Shown here one piece after another: positions 54,239 through 60,681 of a stretch of 60,681 nt of DNA. The notes below the pieces were generated by a model. It was not told the DNA's origin. It was given only the letters and a program-made list of their open reading frames with translations, and ran no database searches. Each line of letters begins with the position of its first letter. Position 1 is the stretch's first letter. This DNA is from Bacillota bacterium (GTDB lineage Bacteria > Bacillota > Sulfobacillia > JAUYEF01): assembly GCA_030691635.1 (NCBI GenBank), contig JAUYEF010000326.1:1-60681 (forward strand), given 5' to 3'. Position numbers and translations under genes: made by a program.

Positions 54239-54556
54239 ATGCATAGTATGAAGGATATCCATCGTTTGCTGCCCGGAATGGTTTGGAGGTTCGTGGCCAT
54301 GGCAAGTGAGCACAGCGCACAGCTGGATGACCCCAGACTGGCCGGAATCAGAGCGCTCGTGGATTCGCCCGAAACAAGGGAGCGCGTCGGGAGAACGCCC
54401 TGCCTCTTCGACAGTGACTGCGGGGACTGGGAGTGGGTCAAAGAGCGGGCCCCGGCTTCCTTTGCCATACCGGATCTGGATATGTGGCGGGCCCTTTGCT
54501 ACGAGCAAGTCCCGGCGGCCCCACCAATGCCCTGCAGACCGCATTCCGAGGGGTGA
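54239..54556 (+). CDS. Small unrecognised protein
   Basis: The 105-residue product from ATG 54239 (start uncertain, since a longer in-frame reading from 54170 exists) shows no known family. It has HSMKDIHRLLPGMVWRFVAM and a Cys-containing LFDSDCGDWEWVKERAPASF. Its codon third positions are G/C-biased, and the stop lies four bases before the kinase start, which supports a real gene coupled to it. Function is unknown. Confidence 0.5.
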   Translation: MHSMKDIHRLLPGMVWRFVAMASEHSAQLDDPRLAGIRALVDSPETRERVGRTPCLFDSDCGDWEWVKERAPASFAIPDLDMWRALCYEQVPAAPPMPCRPHSEG

Positions 54557-54560
54557 GGGT

Positions 54561-55565
54561 TTGAACCCTGACATCCCGCATCTGCTGGATCCGGAAGGCA
54601 TCGTGAGACGATGCTTCCCAGGAGCGGTCTCGCCGCGGTCGACAAAGGTCAGCATACGCCTACTGTCGACCCGGCCGGATCATCAGGTGTACGACTGCGT
54701 CATGGATGTCAGGGGAAATGCCCAGCGACTGATCGTCAAACGAATCTGGGCGCCCGACGGTATGTCCATGGAGGCAAAGGTGTACCAGGCCGGTATCCGG
54801 AGCATCAGGACCTTGCTCCCCAAAGCCTACGCGGTATGGAATGAAGACGGCTGGGATTGGCTTGCACTGGAGCACCTGGCCGCTCTGCCCAGCCTTGAAT
54901 CGCCAGAGCAGATTGAGGACCTGCTCAGACTGGCTGCAACGTTTCACACAGGCGCTCTATCTGATGCTGACGATAACCCGTGGCTGGCAGATTCCCGGTT
55001 CACAGTCCAGAAGCGGACAGATTCCCACCGGATATCCCGCTTGATGGCGAGGCTTCAGGATGAACCTGGGTACCGAGCACTGCTGGGGCCGTCGTATGAG
55101 CTGGTCTACAGCATGCTCCTGAAGATCCCACCTCTTGTGGCTGAAGTCTGCACGGAGAGGCCGACAATCGTTCACGGCGACCTGCACTGGCAAAACGCCG
55201 GATTGGACACGTCTGGCAGGCTGGTGTTGTTCGACTGGGAGGCTTGCCAGCTGGCGCCCTCAACCTGGGACCTGGCCCAACTCGTAGATGGTACGATCGA
55301 CTACTATCCTCACTGGCTGGAAATCCAGGACGAAATCCGACGATGGGCGCTATCCGTTTATGGGGAGAGCTATGAGCGCGCCGGCCATTCTCTTGACGAG
55401 CGGTTATTCCTGGAACTATACGAGCTCTCCTACATCTGGCATGCGCTGGACTCTTGGCTATGGTTTCACCTGAAGTCGGCGTCCCAAGGGTCCGATGTAT
55501 CGAGATGCGTTCTCGCCGCATGTCTTGAAAAACTCAGACTTTGGGGCGCCAGGTACACGCGCTGA
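54561..55565 (+). CDS. APH-fold (aminoglycoside phosphotransferase-like) kinase
   Basis: A kinase-like protein of 334 residues. The N-lobe has RLIVKRIW (ATP Lys) and the catalytic loop reads IVHGDLHWQNAGLD, with Asp and Asn in place; the metal Asp lies in LVLFDWEACQLAP. Such enzymes phosphorylate small molecules such as choline, homoserine, sugars or aminoglycosides. TTG 54561 follows GAGGGGTGAGGG. Longer in-frame readings upstream look noncoding. It is in the repeat-bounded segment beside a PIG-L and a glycosyltransferase, which suggests a sugar-derived metabolite. Confidence 0.82.
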   Translation: MNPDIPHLLDPEGIVRRCFPGAVSPRSTKVSIRLLSTRPDHQVYDCVMDVRGNAQRLIVKRIWAPDGMSMEAKVYQAGIRSIRTLLPKAYAVWNEDGWDWLALEHLAALPSLESPEQIEDLLRLAATFHTGALSDADDNPWLADSRFTVQKRTDSHRISRLMARLQDEPGYRALLGPSYELVYSMLLKIPPLVAEVCTERPTIVHGDLHWQNAGLDTSGRLVLFDWEACQLAPSTWDLAQLVDGTIDYYPHWLEIQDEIRRWALSVYGESYERAGHSLDERLFLELYELSYIWHALDSWLWFHLKSASQGSDVSRCVLAACLEKLRLWGARYTR

Positions 55566-55580
55566 CTCTGCAGGTGTAAT

Positions 55581-55617
55581 ACCCTCAAGATTATTAATCT
55601 CCCACTTGACTTCATTA
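55581..55617 (+). repeat. Right copy of the imperfect 37-bp direct repeat
   Basis: This is the partner of 52241-52277 (30 of 37 identical). It contains TTGACT, the -35 of the likely DUF2089 promoter, so one copy is likely the native promoter of the yvl-type cluster and the other a duplicate. Confidence 0.7.
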
Positions 55618-55634
55618 AGGCGTCTTGTTAGCAT
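55606..55634 (+). promoter_or_regulatory. Probable sigma-A promoter of the DUF2089 operon
   Basis: TTGACT (55606-55611) and TAGCAT (55629-55634) are separated by 17 bases, about 30 bases before the DUF2089 start. The -35 lies within the right direct repeat. Confidence 0.5.
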
Positions 55635-55663
55635 GGTCTCAGAAGGCCCGCAGGGAGGTGCTT

Positions 55664-56050
55664 GTGTTGGCAGATCGAATCACACCCGGTTCTTGCCTAG
55701 TGTGCGGAGCGCGCCTCGAGGTCAGGAAGCTGTACTGCCCCGCATGCGACATCACGATAGAGGGGCGCTTCAATATGTGCAAGTTCTGTTACCTCAACCA
55801 GGAGCAGCGCGAGTTCGTGGAGACGTTCATTCGCTGCCGGGGCAACATCAAAGAAGTCGAGCGCGAGCTGGGCGTGTCGTACCCGACGGTGAGGAACAGG
55901 CTTGACGCGGTGATCATGGCCCTGGGATACACTGTCGAAGCTGAGGAAACCGACGCGCGGGTGGATGAGGGAAGGCGTAAGGTGCTTGAGTCATTGAACA
56001 AAGGTGAGATCAGCGCCGAGGACGCAATCAAGATACTCAGGCGCAAGTAG
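55664..56050 (+). CDS. DUF2089 zinc-ribbon/HTH protein with a C-terminal helical module
   Basis: The N-terminus has CLVCGARL and CPACD / MCKFCYL zinc-binding pairs. The middle EQREFVETFIRCRGNIKEVE, with LGVSYPTVRNRLDAVI, is a helix-turn-helix typical of DUF2089 regulators. The end (VLESLNKGEISAEDAIKIL) is the same short helical module found at the start of the next three gene products. GTG 55664 follows AGGGAGG by 5 bases; 128 residues. It is probably the transcription factor of the downstream cluster. Confidence 0.85.
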   Translation: MLADRITPGSCLVCGARLEVRKLYCPACDITIEGRFNMCKFCYLNQEQREFVETFIRCRGNIKEVERELGVSYPTVRNRLDAVIMALGYTVEAEETDARVDEGRRKVLESLNKGEISAEDAIKILRRK

Positions 56051-56062
56051 GGGGTAAACAGG

Positions 56063-57013
56063 GTGGATTCCGAAGCCGGTTTGATCCTTGGGATGCTCGC
56101 GGAGGGCAAGATCGACACCCAGCAGGCTCTCGGACTCTTGAAAGCGCTGGAGGAGTCCGATGCGGCCAACGATGCCATAGCGCAGGTAGAGGCCAGGGCT
56201 GAGTCCAAGGAGCCTGGGAGGACCGCGAGCGCAGAGGGCGCGGCATCCCAGCCGGCCCCACAGATGGCGCCTGAACAGATCTCCCAGCGCAACGAGCCTT
56301 CTCCGTGGACCAGGGTACCGGGCCCGGAGCGCATAGGTGAGATCGTGGGGTCCATCGGCGACATCATCGCGAGCTCCGTGGACAAGGGCATCGAAGTCGT
56401 GACCAGGCTGGCAGACCATGCCCGGCACGAAGCAGGCCACATACATAGGAAGGTCAAGCACCTGCACATCGACAGGGACATCGCCAGACCGGTGAAGAGG
56501 CTTGCGTCTGCGGTCAAGACCGGTCGTTCGCACAGTCCCAGTGGCGCATTCTCGCAGGCGTTTTCCGGTTGGGCGTCCGAACTTGAAGGAACGCACGACT
56601 CTGTGCCGGACGTGGACAGCCTCGAGGCGCTGGCAGACGCAATCGAGAGCCTTGAGGATGCCGCAGAGGAACTCACCTCACTGCTGGAGCACGTGGATGA
56701 TTCGGTGCAGGAGGCCTGTGAGGCCGAGGATCTCGACGACATGGCGGATGCCATAGAACGGGTGTCCGAGGGAGCCGAAGAAGCGCTCGACCAGATCGCC
56801 GAAGTCGAACAGGCGATGCATGAGGCATTCGACAGGCTGGACGAGATCCCCGGCGACAAGAGCTGGGCCGTCAGGCTGGCGGCGCTCATTGACGCCTGGC
56901 CAGGCGTTGTGTCTGAGCTCAAGCCCCGGCTGGAAACGGCCATGGGGCTTGAACAAGGTGCGCGGGCAACGCTGCGAGAGATGATCGTTTCCTGGGCAAA
57001 GATCGAGACATAG
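56063..57013 (+). CDS. SHOCT-like module protein with acidic helical C-half
   Basis: The first 30 residues (LILGMLAEGKIDTQQALGLL) match the SHOCT/YvlB N-terminal module. A low-complexity linker follows, then the central helical part IVGSIGDIIASSVDKGIEVV, and a strongly acidic helical C-half (EALADAIESLEDAAEELTSL, AEEALDQIAEVEQAMHEAFD). No enzyme motif or membrane span is seen. GTG 56063 lies 12 bases after the DUF2089 gene. Function is unknown; a scaffold or partner protein of the cluster is an inference. Confidence 0.75.
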   Translation: MDSEAGLILGMLAEGKIDTQQALGLLKALEESDAANDAIAQVEARAESKEPGRTASAEGAASQPAPQMAPEQISQRNEPSPWTRVPGPERIGEIVGSIGDIIASSVDKGIEVVTRLADHARHEAGHIHRKVKHLHIDRDIARPVKRLASAVKTGRSHSPSGAFSQAFSGWASELEGTHDSVPDVDSLEALADAIESLEDAAEELTSLLEHVDDSVQEACEAEDLDDMADAIERVSEGAEEALDQIAEVEQAMHEAFDRLDEIPGDKSWAVRLAALIDAWPGVVSELKPRLETAMGLEQGARATLREMIVSWAKIET

Positions 57014-57146
57014 ACAGACAGCGCGATATCCACAGGGCTTACGTGAGCCCTGGTACCGGGGACACAGGGCGTTAGCCCCGGGCGGTTCCAAAGATGTGAG
57101 CCCGAACTGGGCCGCTGGGACCGTGCCCAGACAGGAGGGGACCAGA

Positions 57147-58250
57147 ATGGAAAGCGAACGCATGCTGATCCTGCAGATGGTGGCGGAGAAGAAGATCACC
57201 GCGGCAGAGGCGGTCGAGCTGCTGAAGGCGCTCGAGCCTTCATCGAAAGGGACTCGAGCCGGGTGGGTACCGGAGCCGCCGGAGCCGCCTGCTCCCCCTG
57301 CGTCGATGCGGCCTCCCGAGATGCCCGAGCCGCCCCAGGCACCGCGCCAGGTGCCGGAGCACCTTTCGGACGACATCGCGTCGAGGATAGGCTCGCTGGT
57401 CGAAGGCCTCATCAGCAACTTCGGGTTTGGGTTCGGAGACGGGTTCAAGTTCGAAGAGACGGTAGAGGGCACCTTCGACGCGGGGGATTTCGTCCCCGAG
57501 ATAGACTTCAAGACGTCAAACGGCAGAGTGGCCGTCGAGAGTTGGGACCAGCCCGGCTATATGGTGAAACTGATCAAGAGGGTCAAGGCGCCGTCTGAGC
57601 AGGAGGCAAGGGCTCGTGCGGCCGACATGGTGCGCACGGAGCGCGACGGGAAGAAGCTTTCCATAAGGTTCAACCAGACCCAGACCATGATTCTCGGTAG
57701 CCACGGCCTGGCGATCGTCGCGTTCCTCCCGAAAGACAGGGTGTACAGGTTCCTGCTGCAGACCGCAAACGGCAGGGTCGAGATGAAGGACTTGAAGGCG
57801 ACCACCGTGGACGCGACCACATCGAATGGCGTTGTGAAGCTGGACGCCGTCGAGGCTGAACGGGTGGAAACCAGGACGTCCAACGGGAAGGTGCTGCTCA
57901 AGACATCTGCCAAGGACGTCAAGGCCCACAGTTCGAACGGCCGGATCACCGTCCTGCCCTTGGGCGTGGTCGGGGATGCACAGTACGACCTGCACACTTC
58001 CAACGGCTCCATCAAGGTCCGGTCAGGCAAGCCGGACGGCATAGGGTTTTCGTTCGACCTGCGCACCACCAACGGGAAGATAAACGTTGAGGAAGCCGGC
58101 CTGGAGTATGAGGTCAACGAGAAGCACCATGGGATGCGCAGGGTGAAGGCCCGCTCGAAGGGCTTCGAAGAGGCAGGCCGCAAGATCACGGTGGCGGCCC
58201 ACACGTCGAACGGCTCGATTTCGGTAGGCGACTGGGTGGAGTGGGAATAG
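57147..58250 (+). CDS. YvlB-like DUF4097 beta-ladder protein
   Basis: The N-terminus (MLILQMVAEKKITAAEAVEL) is the shared module, followed by a Pro-rich linker. From about residue 115 comes a DUF4097 domain of repeated SNG-strand units (FKTSNGRVAVES, TANGRVEMKD, TTSNGVVKLD, TRTSNGKVLLK, HSSNGRITV, HTSNGSIKV, RTTNGKINV, HTSNGSISV), a right-handed beta ladder. B. subtilis YvlB has this design. ATG 57147 is chosen for AGGAGGGG 6 bases upstream. Confidence 0.88.
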   Translation: MESERMLILQMVAEKKITAAEAVELLKALEPSSKGTRAGWVPEPPEPPAPPASMRPPEMPEPPQAPRQVPEHLSDDIASRIGSLVEGLISNFGFGFGDGFKFEETVEGTFDAGDFVPEIDFKTSNGRVAVESWDQPGYMVKLIKRVKAPSEQEARARAADMVRTERDGKKLSIRFNQTQTMILGSHGLAIVAFLPKDRVYRFLLQTANGRVEMKDLKATTVDATTSNGVVKLDAVEAERVETRTSNGKVLLKTSAKDVKAHSSNGRITVLPLGVVGDAQYDLHTSNGSIKVRSGKPDGIGFSFDLRTTNGKINVEEAGLEYEVNEKHHGMRRVKARSKGFEEAGRKITVAAHTSNGSISVGDWVEWE

Positions 58251-58291
58251 CACCCAGTCGGCGTTGACTATGGCACCAGGGAGTGATATCA

Positions 58292-58648
58292 ATGTCTCAA
58301 GAGAAGCTTCAAATACTAAAGATGGTCCAGGAGGGCAAGGTCACCGCTGACGAGGCGCTCAAGCTGATCGAAGCCCTTGAAAGCTCGGATGCAGGGGCGG
58401 CCATTCCGAAGACGTCCGCCCAGTGGCTCCGCGTACGAGTGACCGACAGCAAGACCGCGAAGCCCAAGGTGAACGTGAACCTGCCCATCGGTCTTCTGAG
58501 CGTGGTCACTAAGTTCGTGAAGATGGAGGACATGGGCGGGATAAACCTCAACGAGATCATCCGGCAGATCAAGGAAGGCGCGCGCGGAAAGATCGTAGAC
58601 GTGCAGGATGAGGATGAAGGCGTCCACGTTGAGGTTGTCATCGAATAG
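58292..58648 (+). CDS. Small protein with the shared SHOCT-like module
   Basis: The 118-residue product begins LQILKMVQEGKVTADEALKL, the same module as its neighbours. A short beta region follows (WLRVRVTDSKTAKPKVNVNL) and an acidic tail (VDVQDEDEGVHVEVVIE). The tail resembles the C-terminus of DUF4097-type neighbours. ATG 58292 has AGGGAGTGA about 8 bases upstream. Function is unknown; partner binding through the module is inferred. Confidence 0.75.
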   Translation: MSQEKLQILKMVQEGKVTADEALKLIEALESSDAGAAIPKTSAQWLRVRVTDSKTAKPKVNVNLPIGLLSVVTKFVKMEDMGGINLNEIIRQIKEGARGKIVDVQDEDEGVHVEVVIE

Positions 58649-58705
58649 CCCTGGGTAGAGCTATCAAGTGACCGGCCTATCCTCAATGCGTGGGAGGGTC
58701 ATCGG

Positions 58706-59053
58706 ATGAAAGGTTTCGTGTTACGCTGGGTCATCAACTCGCTCGGGCTGATATTCACGGCGCTGTTGATGAAGCAGAGGGTCGTGCTTGCCGATCCGTG
58801 GACCGCCCTGATAGCTGCGGCTATCCTGGGCGTCGTGAACGCGATCTTGAGGCCCATCCTGCTGATCCTCACGCTCCCTCTGAACATCCTCACGCTCGGG
58901 CTGTTCACCTTCGTGGTGAACGGCCTGATGCTCGGGCTTGTCGACAGATTGGTGCCGGGGTTCGATATCAGAGGGGGCTTCGGCTCCACAGTGCTTGTGG
59001 CCCTGGTGCTGACGCTGATATCCTGGTTCATCGGCGGGCTGGTGGGGGACTAG
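58706..59053 (+). CDS. YvlD-like (phage-holin-4-like) membrane protein
   Basis: A 115-residue protein with four hydrophobic helices (VINSLGLIFTALLM, AAAILGVVNAILRPILLILT, LFTFVVNGLMLGLVDRLVPG, LVALVLTLISWFIGGLVG) and the family core NAILRPIL. YvlD of B. subtilis lies in the yvl operon with yvlB and yvlC. Function unknown, and the name holin is historical. ATG 58706 follows TGGGAGGG. Confidence 0.88.
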   Translation: MKGFVLRWVINSLGLIFTALLMKQRVVLADPWTALIAAAILGVVNAILRPILLILTLPLNILTLGLFTFVVNGLMLGLVDRLVPGFDIRGGFGSTVLVALVLTLISWFIGGLVGD

Positions 59054-59107
59054 GTCCGGGACAAGGCCGGGGAGACTAGAGCCAGAGCAGGACGCACGAG
59101 GAATTTG

Positions 59108-59138
59108 TGACCGGTGGTTCGATGTAAACCACCGGTCA
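59108..59138. terminator. Bidirectional terminator-like hairpin
   Basis: TGACCGGTGGTT (59108-59119) pairs perfectly with AACCACCGGTCA (59127-59138), with a 7-base loop. It lies between the convergent yvlD and SIMPL genes. No T-run follows, so strength is uncertain. A second, weaker GGGGT/ACCCC hairpin near 59184-59196 with T-rich sequence on the minus strand may serve the SIMPL gene. Confidence 0.55.
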
Positions 59139-59257
59139 TCATTGTGTGCCTGGCACAAGGAATACTAAAGAAAAGCGAGCCAGGGGTGAAACCCCGGCCC
59201 GGAGCAAACCGTATTGTGGCAGGGTAAAATGTTTCACCGTCCACTGCACCTTGACAA

Positions 59258-59995
59258 CTAGAAGATGTACTGGACCGTGACGTTGAACTGGATGGTGAGC
59301 TCACCTGCCAGCATCGGAGTCTGGTCGGCGACCGTTTTGGCCGCCATCCTCATGTATTCGTACTCCGGCCTCGGCTGGTACCCGCCCGACTCCACGATGG
59401 ACTTCACGCCCTTGATGGTGACGCCGGCGGCCTTGGCAAGCACGTCTGCCCTGTGGCGGGCGTCTTCCATGGCCTTAACCAGCGCCTCATCGCGGTACTT
59501 GGCCAGGTCCTTTACCTGGTAGGAGACGCTGTCGATCTGGTTGGAACCTGCCGCTGCGGCCTTGTCGAGCAGCGCCCCCACGTTGAACTCGGCGCTGACG
59601 GTTACCAGCAGGCTGTTGGTCGTCCTGAAGCCCACTAGCTTGGGCACGGCGTTATGGGGGTACTCATACACCGGGTGGACATTGAACGAGACGGTCCTCA
59701 TCTCTTCTTTCTTCACCCCTGCGCCGGACAGGGCGGCGATGAGCGCGTTCATCCTGGTCGCATTCTCAGCCATCGAAGCCTGAGCGGTGGTCGCCTGGGT
59801 GGTGACGCCGATACGGATGACCACGATGTCGGGCTTGACGCTGAGCTGCGCCTCGCCGTTGACGGAGATCACGTGCTCTTCGGGCACTTCCGCCGCGGCC
59901 GCAGGCTTGGTGTCCTGGGCTCGCAGCATATTGATGGATGAAGCGGCGACGATGGCCAGAGCGGCCAGTACTATGATCCAATCTCTGGTTTTCAT
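59258..59995 (-). CDS. SIMPL domain protein (DUF541)
   Basis: The 245-residue product has an N-terminal membrane/signal segment (WIIVLAALAIVAASSINML) and a SIMPL domain: HVISVNGEAQLSVKPDIVVI, VGVKKEEMRTVSFNVHPVYE-type pieces (GVKKEEMRTVSFNVHPVYE) and DARHRADVLAKAAGVTIKGV. SIMPL proteins are extracytoplasmic and of uncertain role, sometimes in stress resistance. The start ATG at 59995 has AAGGAGGG 6 bases upstream on its strand. It is divergent from the PspC gene. Confidence 0.88.
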   Translation of the reverse strand: MKTRDWIIVLAALAIVAASSINMLRAQDTKPAAAAEVPEEHVISVNGEAQLSVKPDIVVIRIGVTTQATTAQASMAENATRMNALIAALSGAGVKKEEMRTVSFNVHPVYEYPHNAVPKLVGFRTTNSLLVTVSAEFNVGALLDKAAAAGSNQIDSVSYQVKDLAKYRDEALVKAMEDARHRADVLAKAAGVTIKGVKSIVESGGYQPRPEYEYMRMAAKTVADQTPMLAGELTIQFNVTVQYIF

Positions 59996-60120
59996 GGGTT
60001 TCCCTCCTTACATATCTGTGGCTTTTGACGATTGCCCGGAACTCGAAGTTCCGGTCGCGATACGCCTCGATAGAGGTATTGGACAAGAGGGCATACTCGC
60101 CTTCAGGGAGGTAGTTACCG

Positions 60121-60609
60121 GTGAAAAGGCTTTACAAGTCAAGGAAGGAACGCGTGATTTGGGGTGTGGCAGGGGGCATGGCAGAGTACTTCGAAGTCGA
60201 CCCGACCCTTGTGCGCCTGGCTTGGGTGCTGGTGGCGTTCAGCGGAGTGGGCGTGCTTGCATACATCGTGGCATCGCTTGTCATCCCTGAGGCGCCTTAC
60301 ACGACGGCGCCTGGACCGCATACGGCCAGGGAAGGCGGCGAAGCCCCCGCGGAGGGTCAGGGGACGGCGCCCGCCGCGCCCACGGAGGGCGCCGTGCTTG
60401 AGTGGCCGAAAGATGAACACCGCGATGAGCCAAGGCCCAAGAGCATGGCCAGCGATTCAAGGACGTTTGGGCTGATCCTGGTGCTGCTTGGCGCGGTGCT
60501 CATGGTCAGGCGTGTAATCCCGGGTGTCGTGCTCAATAACCTGTGGCCCGTCGCGTTGATCTTGCTGGGCGCGTATCTGGTGTCCCAGGCCACCAGGGGT
60601 GTGCGGTAA
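60121..60609 (+). CDS. PspC domain membrane protein (YvlC-like)
   Basis: The first 60 residues (RLYKSRKERVIWGVAGGMAE, FEVDPTLVRLAWVLVAFSGV) are the PspC domain, a membrane sensor of envelope stress. A Pro/Ala linker and two further C-terminal helices (FGLILVLLGAVLMV, LWPVALILLGAYLVSQ) resemble LiaI/LiaF-type membrane regions. GTG 60121. Its stop overlaps the next gene start (TAATG), so they are cotranscribed. Confidence 0.88.
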   Translation: MKRLYKSRKERVIWGVAGGMAEYFEVDPTLVRLAWVLVAFSGVGVLAYIVASLVIPEAPYTTAPGPHTAREGGEAPAEGQGTAPAAPTEGAVLEWPKDEHRDEPRPKSMASDSRTFGLILVLLGAVLMVRRVIPGVVLNNLWPVALILLGAYLVSQATRGVR

Positions 60610-60681
60610 TGAGATCCACGCGTTTCTGGAACGGGATCGTGCTGATACTCGCAGGCGCGCTCCTCTTGGCGCTCAACCAGG
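60609..60681 (+). CDS. Partial membrane protein, LiaF/LiaI-like start
   Basis: ATG 60609, inside the preceding stop, opens a frame running off the window. The visible part MRSTRFWNGIVLILAGALLL is a membrane hairpin start as in LiaF or LiaI-like envelope-stress proteins. Only 24 codons are present, so the family is a guess from context. Confidence 0.5.
   Translation, partial: MRSTRFWNGIVLILAGALLLALNQ

Noticed and set aside
54306..54560. N-terminal extension of the APH-fold kinase
   Set aside because: This part is low-complexity, overlaps the better small frame 54239-54556 and lacks similarity; TTG 54561 has a good SD.
1..60681. CRISPR arrays, tRNA/rRNA genes, transposases and prophage genes
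   Set aside because: No regular repeat-spacer array, cloverleaf with a tRNA TTCRA arm, rRNA segment or mobile-element protein was seen by eye; a dedicated scan could still find small elements.

Overview
This window reads as chromosomal DNA of a motile, endospore-forming Gram-positive bacterium (Bacillota) with high G+C content. Evidence is the sporulation genes spoIID, a spoIIQ-like gene and spoIIID, flagellar rod and hook genes, CsaB (S-layer wall polymer pyruvylation), long-form HPF, a FliW/CsrA pair, and frequent GTG/TTG starts with strong Shine-Dalgarno (SD) sites. Gene order follows the Bacillus subtilis spoIID-spoIIQ / spoIIID-mbl-flhO-flhP and comF-flgM-flgN-flgK-flgL-fliW-csrA / hpf-secA-prfB / ftsEX-ctpB-minJ-uvrBA / yvl neighbourhoods. 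Class cannot be fixed by eye; a high-G+C Clostridia- or Limnochordia-like lineage is my guess.

Layout. 1-5.1 kb: sporulation and shape genes, with a divergent MFS exporter. 5.2-7.5 kb: a c-di-GMP-I riboswitch with a terminator, then two rod/hook proteins and a FlgJ-like protein. 7.4-11.2 kb: HAD phosphatase, FabZ, then a SAM-I riboswitch before a MetE-like enzyme and MetK. 11.2-24.8 kb: a membrane diguanylate cyclase, ComF, flgM-flgN-flgK-flgL-fliW-csrA, cold-shock protein, HPF, two unrecognised proteins, a 25-residue peptide with a structured leader, two membrane HD-GYP proteins and a DUF5317 protein. 24.8-29.4 kb: secA, prfB (programmed frameshift) and a DUF2993 protein. 29.4-35.9 kb: cell-envelope polymer genes (csaB, glycosyltransferases, ligase/polymerase, WecG/TagA). 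35.9-38.6 kb: split transketolase and a methyltransferase. 38.8-44.4 kb: ftsE, ftsX, coiled-coil M23 hydrolase, Ctp protease and a MinJ-like PDZ protein. 44.8-51.7 kb: uvrB-uvrA-uvrC behind a promoter with a LexA-like box. 51.7-55.6 kb: an accessory segment (Nudix, PIG-L deacetylase, a frameshifted glycosyltransferase, a small unknown, an APH-fold kinase), most of it between two imperfect 37-bp direct repeats. 55.6-60.7 kb: a yvl-like envelope-stress cluster (DUF2089, SHOCT-like, DUF4097, YvlD, SIMPL, PspC and a LiaF/LiaI-like start cut by the window end).

The most distinctive themes are three. First, c-di-GMP: one cyclase and two HD-GYP proteins with similar membrane N-termini, plus a c-di-GMP riboswitch on flagellar genes. 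Second, a short helical module repeated in four adjacent yvl-cluster genes. Third, the repeat-bounded accessory segment. No tRNA, rRNA, CRISPR array or transposase gene was seen.
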